From assembly GCA_030144725.1 (NCBI GenBank), contig JASKMD010000004.1, positions 3,342,828-3,406,827 on the forward strand: a stretch of 64,000 nucleotides of DNA, written 5' to 3'. Below are positions 24,103 through 35,500 of the stretch, in pieces. A model generated the notes under the pieces. That model ran no database searches. It was not told where the DNA came from and was given only the letters and a program-made list of their open reading frames with translations. Each line of letters starts with the position of its first letter. Positions within the stretch are counted from its first letter, which is position 1. Both the position numbers and the translations under genes were made by a program. The stretch comes from Haematococcus lacustris. Taxonomy: Eukaryota > Chlorophyta > Chlorophyceae > Chlamydomonadales > Haematococcaceae.

Positions 24103-24387
24103 CTCCCAGCCCAGCCCAGCCCAGCCCAGCCCAGCCCAGCCCAGCCCAGCCCAGCCCAGCCCAGCCCAGCCCAGCCCAGCCCAGCCCAGCCCAGCCCAGC
24201 CCAGCCCAGCCCAGCCCAGCCCAGCCCAGCCCAGCCCAGCCCAGCCCAGCCCAGCCCAGCCCAGCCCAGCCCAGCCCAGCCCAGCCCAGCCCAGCCCAGC
24301 CCAGCCCAGCCCAGCCCAGCCCAGCCCAGCCCAGCCCAGCCCAGCCCAGCCCAGCCCAGCCCAGCCCAGCCCAGCCCAGCCCAGCCC
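24103..24387. repeat. (AGCCC/GGGCT)n array in transposase intron, about 57 copies
   Basis: Uninterrupted AGCCC on the plus strand, hence GGGCT on the transcribed strand. It fills the intron between a GTAAGG donor (24,391-24,386) and an acceptor TGCATGCAG at 24,033. The same position in the 50-kb copy is occupied by a GGGGC array. Confidence 0.95.
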
Positions 24388-24950
24388 TTACCTAGGGTTC
24401 GTTGCCGAATGTATTTGCAGACCACACGCTGCTGCCGGCCCATAGTTGTGTGCTCGCCAGGCCGGTGAATGTTGGCCACCACACACTGCATGTGGGAAGC
24501 CGGCGACGGCTGACATGTGTCTTCAACATCAACTTGGCTGTGCTGAGGTAGTGCTGCTGTCCTTGCTGCTGGCTTTCCAGGTGGGGCCTCTTGCGTGGGG
24601 ATGAAGAAGTCAGAGGGCTCAGGTGGGCTCGGCCCCGGTGTGGGCTCAGGTGGGCTCGGCTCCGGTGTGGGCTGCACTGTTGTGCCACCAGGTCTGCCAT
24701 GGGTGTCAAGTCGGCTGCAGTTGCTGTCAGCCCACCGTCGCAGGACCTCAATAGAAACACCTGTTTGCTTTAAGATCTGTAGTTGCTGCCTCTGCTTGCG
24801 GGTTAGCTGGGGCCGGCGCTGATACTTGCGCAGCTGGGCCTCTAGGCGGTGCACATCACGCCTTGCAATTGTAATAGCCAGGTTGCACTGCTCGATCACT
24901 GCCTCAAGAGACTCGTTATCCAATCTCAGCTGCCTGTGTGCTGCCTGTAG

Positions 24951-25257
24951 GTGCTGGTGCTTCTCCTCAAGGTCGTGCATTTTGGCAGACTTGGCACGCG
25001 GTGCAGAGGGGCCTTTGGGGAGGGGCTCGGGGAGGGGTGGGGCAGGGCTGGGGCTGGGAGTGTTCCCTGGGGGTGGCAGCTGGGCAGCCGCCTTTTGCAG
25101 GCGTTGCTGCAGGTGGTGGCAGCTGTGCCAAGCTCGAGCCTGCATGCAGTGGGTCCACCACTCACACTCTCACACTCACACACACACGCTAGGAAATGGG
25201 TCAAGACAGGAGGCTCTCCGTGCTGGTGCTTCTCCTCAAGGTCGTGCATTTTGGCAG
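24951..25257. repeat. 269-bp insert with 37-bp direct repeats in coiled-coil exon
   Basis: The word starting GTGCTGGTGCTTCTCCTCAA occurs at 24,951 and again at 25,220; element 1 has it once. The 269-bp period is not a multiple of three, so it shifts the transposase frame. The inserted part includes a short CACACT/CACACA tract. Confidence 0.85.
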
Positions 25258-25449
25258 CAAGGAGCTCCTCAATAGCATGTAGCAACTGAGCCTCGGTCAT
25301 CAGCAGCTCATTCTCTGCCTGCACCTCCTGGGCAATGTCGTTAGCCCTCCTTGCTGTAGCTTTTAGGCCGTTAGGGCAGTGCAGATAACCAGCTCTTGGT
25401 GAACTATTCAGGGCTTGAAGGTGAGCACGCTGCAGGCTGCGCCCCATTG

Positions 25450-25930
25450 GGGTGGGCTGGAGTTGCTAGGGCCGGGACAAGGAGGGAGGGGGAGGTGGGT
25501 GGAGGAGGGGGCTGGGATTGGAAGGGGTTAGCAGGGGTGGGAGGGCAGGGGGGGGGCTGGGAGGGGGTGGGAGGGGGGTGGGAGGGGGTGGGAGGGGGGT
25601 GGGAGGGGGGGGTTGGGGTTGGGAGGGGGTAGCGGGGGTGGGAGGGAAAGGGGGGGGCTGGGAGGGGGTGGGAGGGGGGGTGGAGTGCGGGGCTGAGGTT
25701 GGGAGGGGGTGGCGGGGGTGGGAGGGCAGTGAGGGGGCTGGGAGGGGGTGGGAGGGGGGGGTGGAGTGCGGGGCTGAGGTTGGGAGGGGGTAGTGGGGGT
25801 GGGATGGCAGTGACGGGGCTGGGAGGGGATGAGAGGGGGTGGGAGGGGGGGTTGGAGGGCCGGGCTGGGGTTGAGAGTGGGTGAGAGGAGGTAAGAAGGC
25901 GATGCTGGGCTGGGGAGGGGGGGGGGCTGC
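25450..25930. repeat. Purine-rich degenerate tandem repeat of element A
   Basis: GGGAGGGGGTGGGAGGGG and GGGGCTGGGAGGGGGT units, the reverse complement of the tract in element 1 at 7,740-8,330, directly 5' of the coiled-coil exon. It is G-rich on the plus strand with dense runs of three or more G. Confidence 0.9.
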
Positions 25931-26065
25931 AAGGGGCAGTGTCGGATGGGCTAATCATTCCTGCAAGGCAAAGTCGGGTCACGCCAATGTCATTTCAAGC
26001 AGGCCTGATCAACTGATTGCCATGCTTTCTTCTCCAGCAGTTGTGACGTTGAGTAAGGAACAGAG

Positions 26066-26404
26066 TTATGTATCGAAAGTCTGGAAAGTCACAGTAGTCA
26101 GCTCACAACATGCCGTTTTGTGGATGAGGGTCCCTTTTCTTGTGGGACTGGCGAGAGAGATACGCACATTTCCCGCGTTTGCAGCAATGTCGATACATAA
26201 CATGCCCAGCGATAGCCCTCCAACACCGCCTGCACCAACAAGAGGCTCGCGGAGCGAGCAAGGCGGGCTGAAATGTGATTGTACTTCCGGCTGGATGCCA
26301 GGCGGAGTTCCCTCATTGGTGCCACTACTCACCACTAGAACAATCGGTAATGAGCAGCTGAGGTGTGTCCGCGATCGCTTGCGCCGGCATGGACTCTGAT
26401 GCAA
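26066..26404 (-). CDS. 112-codon conserved frame of element A (MHQSPCRRKR start)
   Basis: Same start, length and stop position as 6,129-6,467 in element 1 (ends FQTFDT). It lies about 130 bp inside the 5' terminus. A possible splice acceptor, TTTGCCTTGCAG, follows downstream in both copies, so this could be part of a 5' exon. Coding status is unproven. Confidence 0.3.
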   Translation of the reverse strand: MHQSPCRRKRSRTHLSCSLPIVLVVSSGTNEGTPPGIQPEVQSHFSPPCSLREPLVGAGGVGGLSLGMLCIDIAANAGNVRISLASPTRKGTLIHKTACCELTTVTFQTFDT

Positions 26405-26543
26405 GGATTAACGCGCCGCTTGCCAGTAGATGCGGAGTAATTCGCAGGTGCCAATGCAACAAACGCTACCGAAGTCGGTGCACTTTGTAGCGAGTACTTG
26501 CATGAAGATTACCAACCCCATGTTGGGGACGCCTGACTTAATT

Positions 26544-26828
26544 CCTGAAGGCCACACCCTACTTCTCCACTCAATAAGACCGGAACTCAACGAATCAGGC
26601 AGCGATGTTTCGCCACCAAGCTACTTCTGCGCGATGCACACATATGAGCCTATATAGGCTTCATGTCCGACAACCCCAATGCCGTGCGCTCTAGCTGCAG
26701 CACATTTTGCCCGGTAGACAGCTCGTCGTACACAAGGCCGTGGAGTAATACACGGGGCTAGTGCCATGCGTCAAGCTCCAGCGCCATCCCAGGCTGCAGC
26801 CCCAGCTCCACTGCAGGTGGACGTAGTC
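26544..26828 (-). other. Probable NUP54 3' UTR
   Basis: Lies directly downstream of the NUP54 stop codon and ends at the target duplication of element A. No other gene is visible. Confidence 0.4.
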
Positions 26829-28859
26829 TTAGAGTAGCCGCCGGGGTCCGCTCATAGCCGTCAGGCGGTTCCTGCCACTTTCTTTAACCATAATCTCGAC
26901 ATCCACCGCGTCGCGTTTCAGCAGCACTTGCAACTTGGCGATAGCCTCTGCGTGGTCCTTCAAGATGGCCTGCAGCTGTGCGGCGCTGCGATCGTCCAAG
27001 CGCGCCTGCACATAGCGCGGCTTCGCACCAGCACGAGTGAGAACGGGGCGCTGGCGCCCCTGCCTGGCTGCAGCTGCGCACCTGCGACGCCGCGGAATTC
27101 AGTGAGCTCCCGTGCTGCAGTCGTGCTGCAGCGGCCACAGACCGCAAGCGTTGGCCAAGGCTGAGATGGTAGCGTGGGTCCACCTCCGCTTCTAACACCC
27201 CTAATTGCTGCGACAATTTGGCTTCGCGAGTTCGGGCTGCATCGCTCTGGTACCTGTAGATGACACACTGCAGACCACTCAAACTGCCGCCCGCCTTGCC
27301 TGGTGCTTGCAGCAAGATGCGCGCAGCACATGTGTGCCAACCAACCTCCCTAAGCTTACCCGATGCTGGCAGCCAGGCGAGCCTCCAACCCATCAAGCAA
27401 ACGGTACACATGCAGCAGCCGGTGGCTCAGCTCCACATGCCGCCGCTGCACCTCTGCGGCTCGCTGTTTCAACTCTCCATGATGCTTCCTGCACGGCCAG
27501 AGCATGCCAAAGCATAGCTGGAAGGACAGCTTTGACATCAAACTTAGCAGGCCCTGGCACCAGCTGCATAGCTTGACAACTCATTCAGATGCTGGCCAGC
27601 CAGACCACCAGGCTTCCCACACATGTGATGTGATGCTTCCCCTGTACTGCACTACTATCGCCAGCTGGGCGTCCAGCTTGCCCAGGCATGGCAGTGTGTG
27701 GCGAGAATGCCAATGGCAGAGATGCATATGTCATTGGCAGACTTGCAAATGCCAGTGGCAGAGAAGCCTGTGTGTGGCAAACTGCCCCTTCCAAGGGAGG
27801 TGGCAGCGGCAGCCCCCGCCAGTGCCGCTGACCCTGCCTGAAGCAGGGGCCTTCAGGGGCTCACTTTGAGATGGCTGCGGCCAGGTCATTGAGCGCCTTG
27901 AGTCGCGCGCTGTTCTCCTCCAGAGCCTGGCTCTGCGCTGCGGAGCGCTGCACCAGGTCGCTGAAGCCTGAGGCTACCACTGGCCACAGCCTGCGGCCGG
28001 CAGCACAGGCAGGCACTTGCATAACTGGGGCGGCGGAGGAGGCTGCTGCAGCTGCTGTCCTCACACTCTCTTGCTGAAGACACTGCCGCACGTGCTGTTG
28101 GTTGTCGCCCCGCTGCCTCTGTGCTGCTACTATACTCACCTTTACTGCTGCCCTGTTTGTCACCAGATGCTCCGCTAGCTAATCTTTTCATAATCATAAC
28201 TGATCTGTCCGTCTATCCCCGCCCCGCCATCACCCCTGCTGCCCCTGCCGCCCTGCTCTTGCGCCTGTCCCTGCTCCCTGCTACAGCATGCATGACTTCT
28301 GCCTGTGACACTCCGGCTCCTCCCTGCTGCCCTGCAGCCCTGCTGCCCTGCAGCCCTGCTGCCCTGCTGCCCTGCAGTCCCACCCACCTGTCAGGGTTGT
28401 CAGGGCCCCCAGCACTGGCCAATGCCTGGCGCCAGCGCATGCCATCAACCCCTGGCGGCACCACACGCTGCGCTGCTGACTCCACCACGTTCAGCATGAG
28501 GTGCTGGAACCTGAAGCTCTGGCTGCTGGGTGTGTAGGCTGCCTTGATCTCTGTGATGCTCTTGACAGCTGAGTCTGGTTGGGGCTGGGGCTGGGCTATC
28601 ACTAGTGCCTGCTGCTGCTGCTGCTGTGTGGGCTGCAAACCAAACAAGCTGCTGCCACCAGGGGTGGTGGAGCCAAACAATCCTCCAGCGGCAGGGGCGG
28701 AGGTTGTCGGGGTGCCAAAAATGTTTGTGTTGGAGGGAGGTGTGGCAGGGGCTGTGCTGCCAAATAAGTTAAATGCGGGTGCAGAGGTAGCAGCGGCACC
28801 TGTGAGGCAGGCAGGGGCAAGGCACATGACGATGCACATGGTAGATGGGTCAGCTGAAG

Positions 28860-28934
<75 letters not shown>

Positions 28935-29378
28935 ATTTGGACAGGCAAGCGAGCAATGGGCAGGCAAACAGGTTGAGAGGTTTGGTATGTGCTTTGGTGT
29001 CCTCTATTGGCTACAGCATGCTGTCACGCAGTAGAGCACATCGTGTCGTCAGCATGCTCCCACAGTCTGACCTGTTGCACCAAAGGCTGGAGCACTTGCC
29101 CCAAATGGGTTGGTGGCAGCAGCTGATGCTCCAAACAGGCTGGTGCCAGAAGCTGTGGCGCCAAAGCCCAGCGGAGATGCATTGGCTCCAGCTGGTGTGC
29201 CAAATAGGCTGGTAGTCGTGCTAGGGGCGGGAGAGCCAAAGGCAGGGGCCGAGCTCGCTCCAAATCCAAAGCTGGGGGCCGGGCTGGCTGGAGCGGCTCC
29301 CAGGGGACTTCCGAAAAATGAACCCCCGGTAGCAGCAGGTTGAGGGGTGCCGAAGGCTGGCTTTGGGAAATTAAATGC
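26829..29378 (-). CDS. NUP54: Nucleoporin Nup54 (FG nucleoporin of the central channel)
   Basis: Six exons join in phase: 29,378-29,072, 28,799-28,388, 27,990-27,865, 27,488-27,360, 27,253-27,082 and 27,005-26,829 (1,323 nt, 440 residues plus stop). The first two encode FG repeats: FGTPQPAATGGSFFGSPLG, SLFGTPAGANASPLGFGA, NIFGTPTTSA, GLFGSTTPGGSSLFG. They are followed by VVPPGVDGMRWRQALA and PDNPDRLWPVVASGFSDLVQ, matching the Nup54 helical domain. AEVQRRHVELSHRLLHVYRL, LGVLEAEVDPRY and LQAILKDHAEAIAKLQVLLK match the C-terminal coiled coil. Nup54 forms the Nup62-Nup58-Nup54 channel complex of the nuclear pore. The 5' end is incomplete: the first exon listed starts after an acceptor GCGCAG, and the true start codon was not found. 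Introns contain an AGGC array. Confidence 0.88.
28858..28934. repeat. (AGGC)n tetranucleotide array in NUP54 intron
   Basis: About 19 perfect tandem copies in the intron between the two FG-repeat exons (29,071-28,800). Confidence 0.95.
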
Positions 29379-29572
29379 CTGCGCACATCAGGACACACAC
29401 TCGGCAGGGCGGACACTTGGTATTGGGCGCAGCTGGATCAACGCGCACCATCTTAGGCAACCTCTCGCTACTCGCCCCAGCCCGAAGTTTCAGCAGTCAG
29501 CACTGGACACTGTGACGTTTGAAACGCAAGCTGCGTAGTTATTCTACGCACTAATGACACCCCCAAACGGCA
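29379..29572. promoter_or_regulatory. Probable bidirectional NUP54 / PES promoter
   Basis: NUP54 (minus) and the PES gene (plus) are divergent with only about 200 bp between the first supported NUP54 exon and the first plausible PES start codon. Both promoters, and the missing NUP54 start, must lie within or next to this stretch. No specific binding motif is claimed. Confidence 0.35.
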
Positions 29573-32500
29573 ATGACGACCTCGCCTGGCCAGCGAGTTA
29601 AGTGCGCAGGGGGAGCGCAGCGGAGTGTCACAGCCAGCTGCCTGAAATCGGGCCCCCCCCACCGCGAAGCATACCGCAGCTTCGCTACACACTCTGCTCC
29701 TCCCCGTACGCCTACTCTTGCGCCTTCTCGGAATCACCCACGGGGTCAGCTCCGTGAGCCACACAAGGCGGCAGCGACCACTAGGCAGCGTCAGGTGTGG
29801 CACTCACTGCACGCCCAACAAGTTGACAGCCAGACAGAGCTAGTGCTGTGCAGAGGAGTACACAAGCAGCAGTTGTGGGGTGGACTGATTGCCAATACAT
29901 GCACCTAGACCTACCACTTGGCTGTGTATATATGCCTGCATGCCTGCTTTCCCTCATGCTTGGCTGGGTTTCAGGAGTCGGCCTTGGTGTCGCAGCAGCT
30001 GCGCCTGATCCACCCTGCTGACCCCCCGGGGCCAACCAACAAGCTGCTGGTGTACCTACCAGGTGCAACAGCAGAAGCAGGGTCAGCAAGCAGCAGCAGG
30101 GCTAGTAGTCAAGCCAGCAGAGGCACCACCAGCAGCACCACCAGCAGCTATAGAGGGCGTACAGGAAGACAGCTGCAGTGGCAGTGGCAGCATCCAGGCA
30201 GTCATGGTGCTCCATCTCCATCATTGTGTCCACAAATGCAGATTCGTGAAGATCTTCTGCTTGCCTCACTACAATGATCTTTCCCAATCGCATCATATCA
30301 CCCCACCTGCCTGTCCTGCATACTGCAGCTGCACGGTCCTTCCCACCTCCACACATACAGCTCCTAGTCCTCTCTTCACCTTCACCTGCATCTGCCACCA
30401 TTGCACAGCAACCTCCGTGCTTGACAGCCAGCTAGGCCACCTGCAGCCACTGCTGCTTGCCCCATGCTGGCTGCCTGCCTCGCTGGCTGTCTGCTGCTCA
30501 GGCACGGATGGCACTGGCCAGGCAGTGTTGCCCCAGATCCCCGGCTTGCATGCCGCTGGCTTTGACGTGTACTGCCTGGCCATCCCGCCCAGCGACCGCA
30601 GCGGGTGGAGCCAACTGACAGTCTCAACCGCTGGCCTCATCAGGCAACTGCTGGACATCAGGGCAGCAGGGCCAGGGCCAGGTGAGCGGCTGGCTGGCCA
30701 GCTGGCCCACCTCAACATGTGATAGCCAGCCCAGACAGACAGACAGGCAGCCGGGGTAGCTGATGATGCTGTTCAGCCACGCACCCCTCACAGCGAACAA
30801 GCCCCTTGCCCCTGGCTTGGCACCGCATGCGTCTGAACCAGGCAGCTGCTACTGTCACCACGCTGCTGCCGCAATTGCTGCAGATCACAGCAGTCGCTGC
30901 AGACTGGCGCACACAGCGCTCACAGCGCTGGCCTAGTGCCTGCCCATCACACTTTGACTCACCCAGCTGCCAGCTGCCAGAGACAGCCTGCCAATGAGCC
31001 AGTGCTGGAGCCCAACTGCCATTGACTAAGCAGCTAGGGTATTGACATGACGCACGTCATGTTGGGGATGGTGGCTAGCCTGAGCTGCAGGGGTAGAGGC
31101 TGTTGCTGAGTGGGGCCCAGTCGGCATTCACTGAGCAGCTGAGGTAGGGGTAGGGGTAGGGTTAGGGGTGGGAGGCTGGGAGGTGAAGTGGGCCAGGGGT
31201 GCCGGCAGGGCGGGGTGATGGGCCTCATCACCTGGGTTCCAGCGCTGACTGCCGTGCCCTGTGTGCCTGATTAGGCCCTGCCCTAACCACGGTCACACTG
31301 GTGGGAGAGTCGTTCGGAGGGGTGCTGGGCCTGCGCCTGGCCCGTGCTGCCCCTCACTTGGTGGCCCAGCTGGTGCTAGTGAATCCTGGTAAGGACCCCG
31401 GCACACCCCATGCCCCACTGCGACCACCTCACACCTCACACCTCCATGCCCCCCCGCCACCCGCCCGCCCGCCCGCCTGCCTGCCTGCCCACCTGCCCGC
31501 CCGCCCTTCCGCCTGCCCGCCCACCCGCTCTCCCGCCTGCCTGCCTGCCGGCCCGCCCGCCCGCCGGCCCTCCCGCCCGTCCGCCTGCCCGCCCCCCTAA
31601 CTCCTCCTCTTGGTGGTCATGAGGAGCGCTGCCACTCTGTAGCTCCGTGTCTTTGCATCGCTACCCCCTTACATGCACAACATCAGGTGCAGGGCCACAG
31701 TGGGCGAATGCTGACCCTGTTTGCCCCATTGCCCAGCTTCATTGCGTGACGCCACACCCTGCTCAAACCCAGCCATTCACAGCACCAGCTTTGTCAGCTC
31801 CCAGTCAGGGACTGCGATGTGGCTGCAGTCAGGTTGACGCACACAGTGGTGGATATGTGTGGTGTGAGGGCGTTACAGCAGCGTGCGGAAGCGCCCCGGG
31901 TGCACCCAGTGGCCATTGCAGCAGCGTACCTGCAGGGTGCCTGCGGGGCCAGCCTACCATCTCCAGCTGAAAGCCTGCCCCTTCACCTTTGGCCAGCTCC
32001 AGCCCCAGCACACCTTACACAGTAGCGCAAGCGCCATCACCTCCTCAGGAACCCAGTTGTATCGATTCAACAATACTGGTGTATCGATACATTGTTCTAG
32101 TTTAAGGTCTAGGCTAAAGTGAGAGTTGCGGTAAGCTCATTCTAAGTGATCGCACACATGTGTGAATGTTTTGTGAGTGCTGTCCACCTTCCCCTCTCCT
32201 GCCTTTGCCGCAGCCACTTGCTTTGGCCAAAGCCTCAGTGGCCTGCCCGCCCTCCTCTCATCGACCAACTTGCTGGGGCTGTTTCCTCAGGTTTGACAGC
32301 TGTCCCTCCCCCTCCCCCTCCCCCTCCCCCTCCCCCTCCCCCTCCCCCTCCCCCTCCCCCTCCCCCTCCCCCTCCCCCTCCCCCTCCCCCTCCCCCTCCC
32401 CCTCCCCCTCCCCCTCCCCCTCCCCCTCCCCCTCCCCCTCCCCCTCCCCCTCCCCCTCCCCCTCCCCCTCCCCCTCCCCCTCCCCCTCCCCCTCCCCCTC

Positions 32501-35500
32501 CCCCTCCCCCTCCCCCTCCCCCTCCCCCTCCCCCTCCCCCTCCCCCTCCCCCTCCCCTCCCCCTCCCCCTCCCCCTCCCCCTCCCCCTCCCCCTCCCCCT
32601 CCCCCTCCCCCTCCCCCTCCCCCTCCCCCTCCCCCTCCCCCTCCCCCTCCCCCTCCCCCTCCCCCTCCCCCTCCCCCTCCCCCTCCCCCTCCCCCTCCCC
32701 CTCCCCCTCCCCCTCCCCCTCCCCCTCCCCCTCCCCCTCCCCCTCCCCCTCCCCCTCCCCCTCCCCCTCCCCCACCCCCTCCCCCTCCCCCTCCCCCTCC
32801 CCCTCCCCCTCCCCCTCCCCCTCCCCCTCCCCCTCCCCCTCCCCCTCCCCCACCCCCTCCCCCTCCCCCTCCCCCTCCCCCTCCCCCTCCTCCAGGCCAG
32901 GCAGTCCCCTGCTGCCCCCCTCCCTGCTGCCCTGCAGGCAGTGTACCAGGCTGCACAGCTCACCATGCTGCCGCTGCTGGTGGACAGCTCACGCATCACG
33001 GCCCAGGCAGCGGAGCTGATGCGCGCCATGATAGAGATGAAGGCGGCCAGCGGCGCATATGGCAGCAGGGTGAGAGGCAGAGCCCAGGGTCAGGTCAGAA
33101 GGGAGGGGAGGGTGCTGGCAGGACATCTGAAGCATGACATGGCTGAACCTTGACGGGGTAGCTCTGCCCGACCTGCAGCTGCTGCAGCTGCTGCTGCTGC
33201 TGCCTCTGCCACTGCCACTGCTGCTGCTTTCCTGGCACCACTGCTGCCTTTGCAAGTCCTGTGCTGCCGCTGTTGCTGCTGTTGCTGTGGTGCTGCAGCC
33301 AGTGGTCCAGATCGCCAGCCCCTCCCTGACCCCTCGCTTCTCCAGCCCCAGCCCCCCAGCCCCCTCACCCTTACCACCCCCCTCCCAGCAGGCATGGCAC
33401 GGCGGCAGCGCGTCTACCCCCTCCCCCACCCCCCCCTCCCCCTCCCCCTCCCCCTCTGACAACGGCTTCAGCCCTGGCGCCTCCAAACGAGCTCCGCCCC
33501 GCATGCGCACCCTGAGCCTCCCTGCCACCACCACCCCTTCCCCCTCCCCCTCCCTCTCCCCCTCCCCTTCCCCTGCCCTGCCTGCTCCAGCCGCACCTGA
33601 TCCAGTCTCTCCAGCTGCTGCCGCCAGTCTGGCTGGGGGGTGGGGCAGCAGCCCCAGCCCTGCCCCTGATGGCCCTGGCTTGTCGAGGAGCTGGGCAGGC
33701 AGTGGCGCAGGCAGTGGGGCAGGCAGCGGGGCAGGCAGCTGGGGAGGCGGCAGCCATGGCCCAGCCCGCCGCTCCCCCTCGCCCCCCCCTGCCCCCCTGC
33801 TGGTGTCGCAGCCCTGGGCGCCGTCTGCTGCTGCAGCTGCAGCCAACTTCAGAGGTGGGGCAGGGGGAGGGGGGCGGTGTGCCTGGGGCAACCTGGGGTG
33901 AGGGTGGGGTGGCAGGGGGCAGGGCAGGAGGGCAGCAGGGTGGGGGGGCAGGGGAGCAGACGGTTGTTCAGGGAGGGGGTTACCCTTGGTGGGCTGCACA
34001 GCCAGACCTGGAATGATGCCGCCTGGGCCGCCTGATTAGGCTCTGTCTGACGCCTGATTAGGCTCTGTCCGCCGCCTAATTAGGCTCTGTCTGCCCGTGC
34101 GTCCGTCCGTCCGTCCGTCCACAACCACTGCCCTGCCCTGGCCGTGTGCCCCACCGCTGTACCCCCCGCTCCCTGACCAGCTCCCTCCTGCCCACCTCCT
34201 CCTGCACCTCCTCCTGCACCTCCTCTTGCACCTCCTCCGCCACTGGNNNNNNNNNNNNNNNNNNNNNNNNNNNNNNNNNNNNNNNNNNNNNNNNNNNNNN
34301 NNNNNNNNNNNNNNNNNNNNNNNNNNNNNNNNNNNNNNNNNNNNNNNNNNNNNNNNNNNNNNNNNNNNNNNNNNNNNNNNNNNNNNNNNNNNNNNNNNNN
34401 NNNNNNNNNNNNNNNNNNNNNNNNNNNNNNNNNNNNNNNNNNNNNNNNNNNNNNNNNNNNNNNNNNNNNNNNNNNNNNNNNNNNNNNNNNNNNNNNNNNN
34501 NNNNNNNNNNNNNNNNNNNNNNNNNNNNNNNNNNNNNNNNNNNNNNNNNNNNNNNNNNNNNNNNNNNNNNNNNNNNNNNNNNNNNNNNNNNNNNNNNNNN
34601 NNNNNNNNNNNNNNNNNNNNNNNNNNNNNNNNNNNNNNNNNNNNNNNNNNNNNNNNNNNNNNNNNNNNNNNNNNNNNNNNNNNNNNNNNNNNNNNNNNNN
34701 NNNNNNNNNNNNNNNNNNNNNNNNNNNNNNNNNNNNNNNNNNNNNNCCGCCCTGCCAATCCCTGTCACCCCTCCCACCCTGACCCAGACCGCCCCCTCTC
34801 CCCTGCCCCCATGCAGCCAACCTGCTGCGGCAGGGCGCTGGGCTGACTGACACTGAGCTGCGCGCCATCAGCAGCCGGGTGCTCATCATCTCATCAGCAA
34901 GGGACAGGCTGCTGCCATCCATCAGGAAGGTGGGAGGAAGCTGCACGGGCTGCTGGGGTGCATGGGCGTGCATGGGGTGATGATTCTGCACTTGCAAAGG
35001 AGTAAGGGAAGGGAGGGTGGGGGAGGAGGGAAGCGCAAAGGAGTGAGAACGAAGTGTGTAGGATGCAGGCCTGAATGGATGGGATGGGAGCACACAGTGA
35101 AAAGGGAAGAGGGAGAGCAAGCTGTATCCATTATTGACTCGTATGCATGCATGCTTGCATGTTGTGCTGCCATGCATGCTTGCATGCAGGTGCTCGGCTC
35201 CAGCGGCACATTCCAGGCTCCCAGAGGGTGGTGTTGCCAAACTCCGGCCACGCTGCCTTGCTAGAAGCAAGGGGCGTGGGACCTGGCCGCTCTCATGGCA
35301 GCGGCGGACATGACCGCGGCCCATGCAGCAGCCAAGCCCATGCGCCCCCCCGGGCGCAGCCGGGCCCCCCCCCCAGGTTGGGGTGCCCCCCCAGCTGGTC
35401 AGCAGAGCCTTGGCTGAAGTTCAGCAGGTGCCGGGCAGCAGCAGTGGCAGCAGCAGAGCAGGAGTGGAAGTAGCAGGGGGGGCAGGGGCTGGGGGGCAGG

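Larger units (their letters stand above)
21913..25447 (-). pseudogene. hAT-like transposase of element A, disabled
   Basis: Exon 1 (to 24,392) holds the coiled coil (AKMHDLEEKHQHLQAAHRQL, LEAVIEQCNLAITIARRDV), KYQRRPQLTRKQRQQ and [11 protein letters not shown], ending CTAG before GTAAGG. The intron (24,033-24,391) is mostly GGGCT repeats. Exon 2 starts at 24,032 with [12 protein letters not shown], then [44 protein letters not shown] and DTRWASY. These match the order of RNase-H-like hAT transposases (an acidic DxAS step, a C..H.LHN step, then TRW), with a dimerisation-like NAPVESLLQLLKHG near the end. Defects: a 269-bp partial duplication breaks exon 1, TCA has become TAA at 23,137-23,139, and the frame is lost again near 22,000. 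Confidence 0.75.
21361..26536 (-). mobile_element. hAT-like element A, near full-length (5.2 kb)
   Basis: Termini are TCAGGTGTCCCCAAC at 21,361 and, inverted, TCAGGCGTCCCCAAC ending at 26,536. Flanks CTTGATT (21,354-21,360) and CTTAATT (26,537-26,543) form a 7-bp target duplication with one mismatch. From the 5' end (right) the element holds a conserved 500-bp region, a G-rich tract, a coiled-coil exon, an intron of GGGCT repeats, an RNase-H-like exon, an Ala/Pro/Gln repeat region and a conserved 3' module. It is the only copy in the window with all parts, but its gene is broken. Confidence 0.85.

Noticed and set aside
24037..24468. [10 protein letters not shown] frames on the plus strand
   Set aside because: Artefact of the AGCCC intron array, antisense to the transposase.
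29401..29452. ATG at 29,451 (minus) as NUP54 start
   Set aside because: Its frame stops after 26 codons and joining it to the first FG exon would need an intron of only about 20-50 bp.
32146..33153. 335-codon and related frames of poly-Pro, PSPSPS, PLPLPL and poly-Gly
   Set aside because: Read-through of the CCCCCT intron array; the real exons on both sides are 32,214-32,290 and 32,896-33,069.
34036..35324. Frames running through the N block
   Set aside because: The 500 N are unknown sequence and cannot support a frame.
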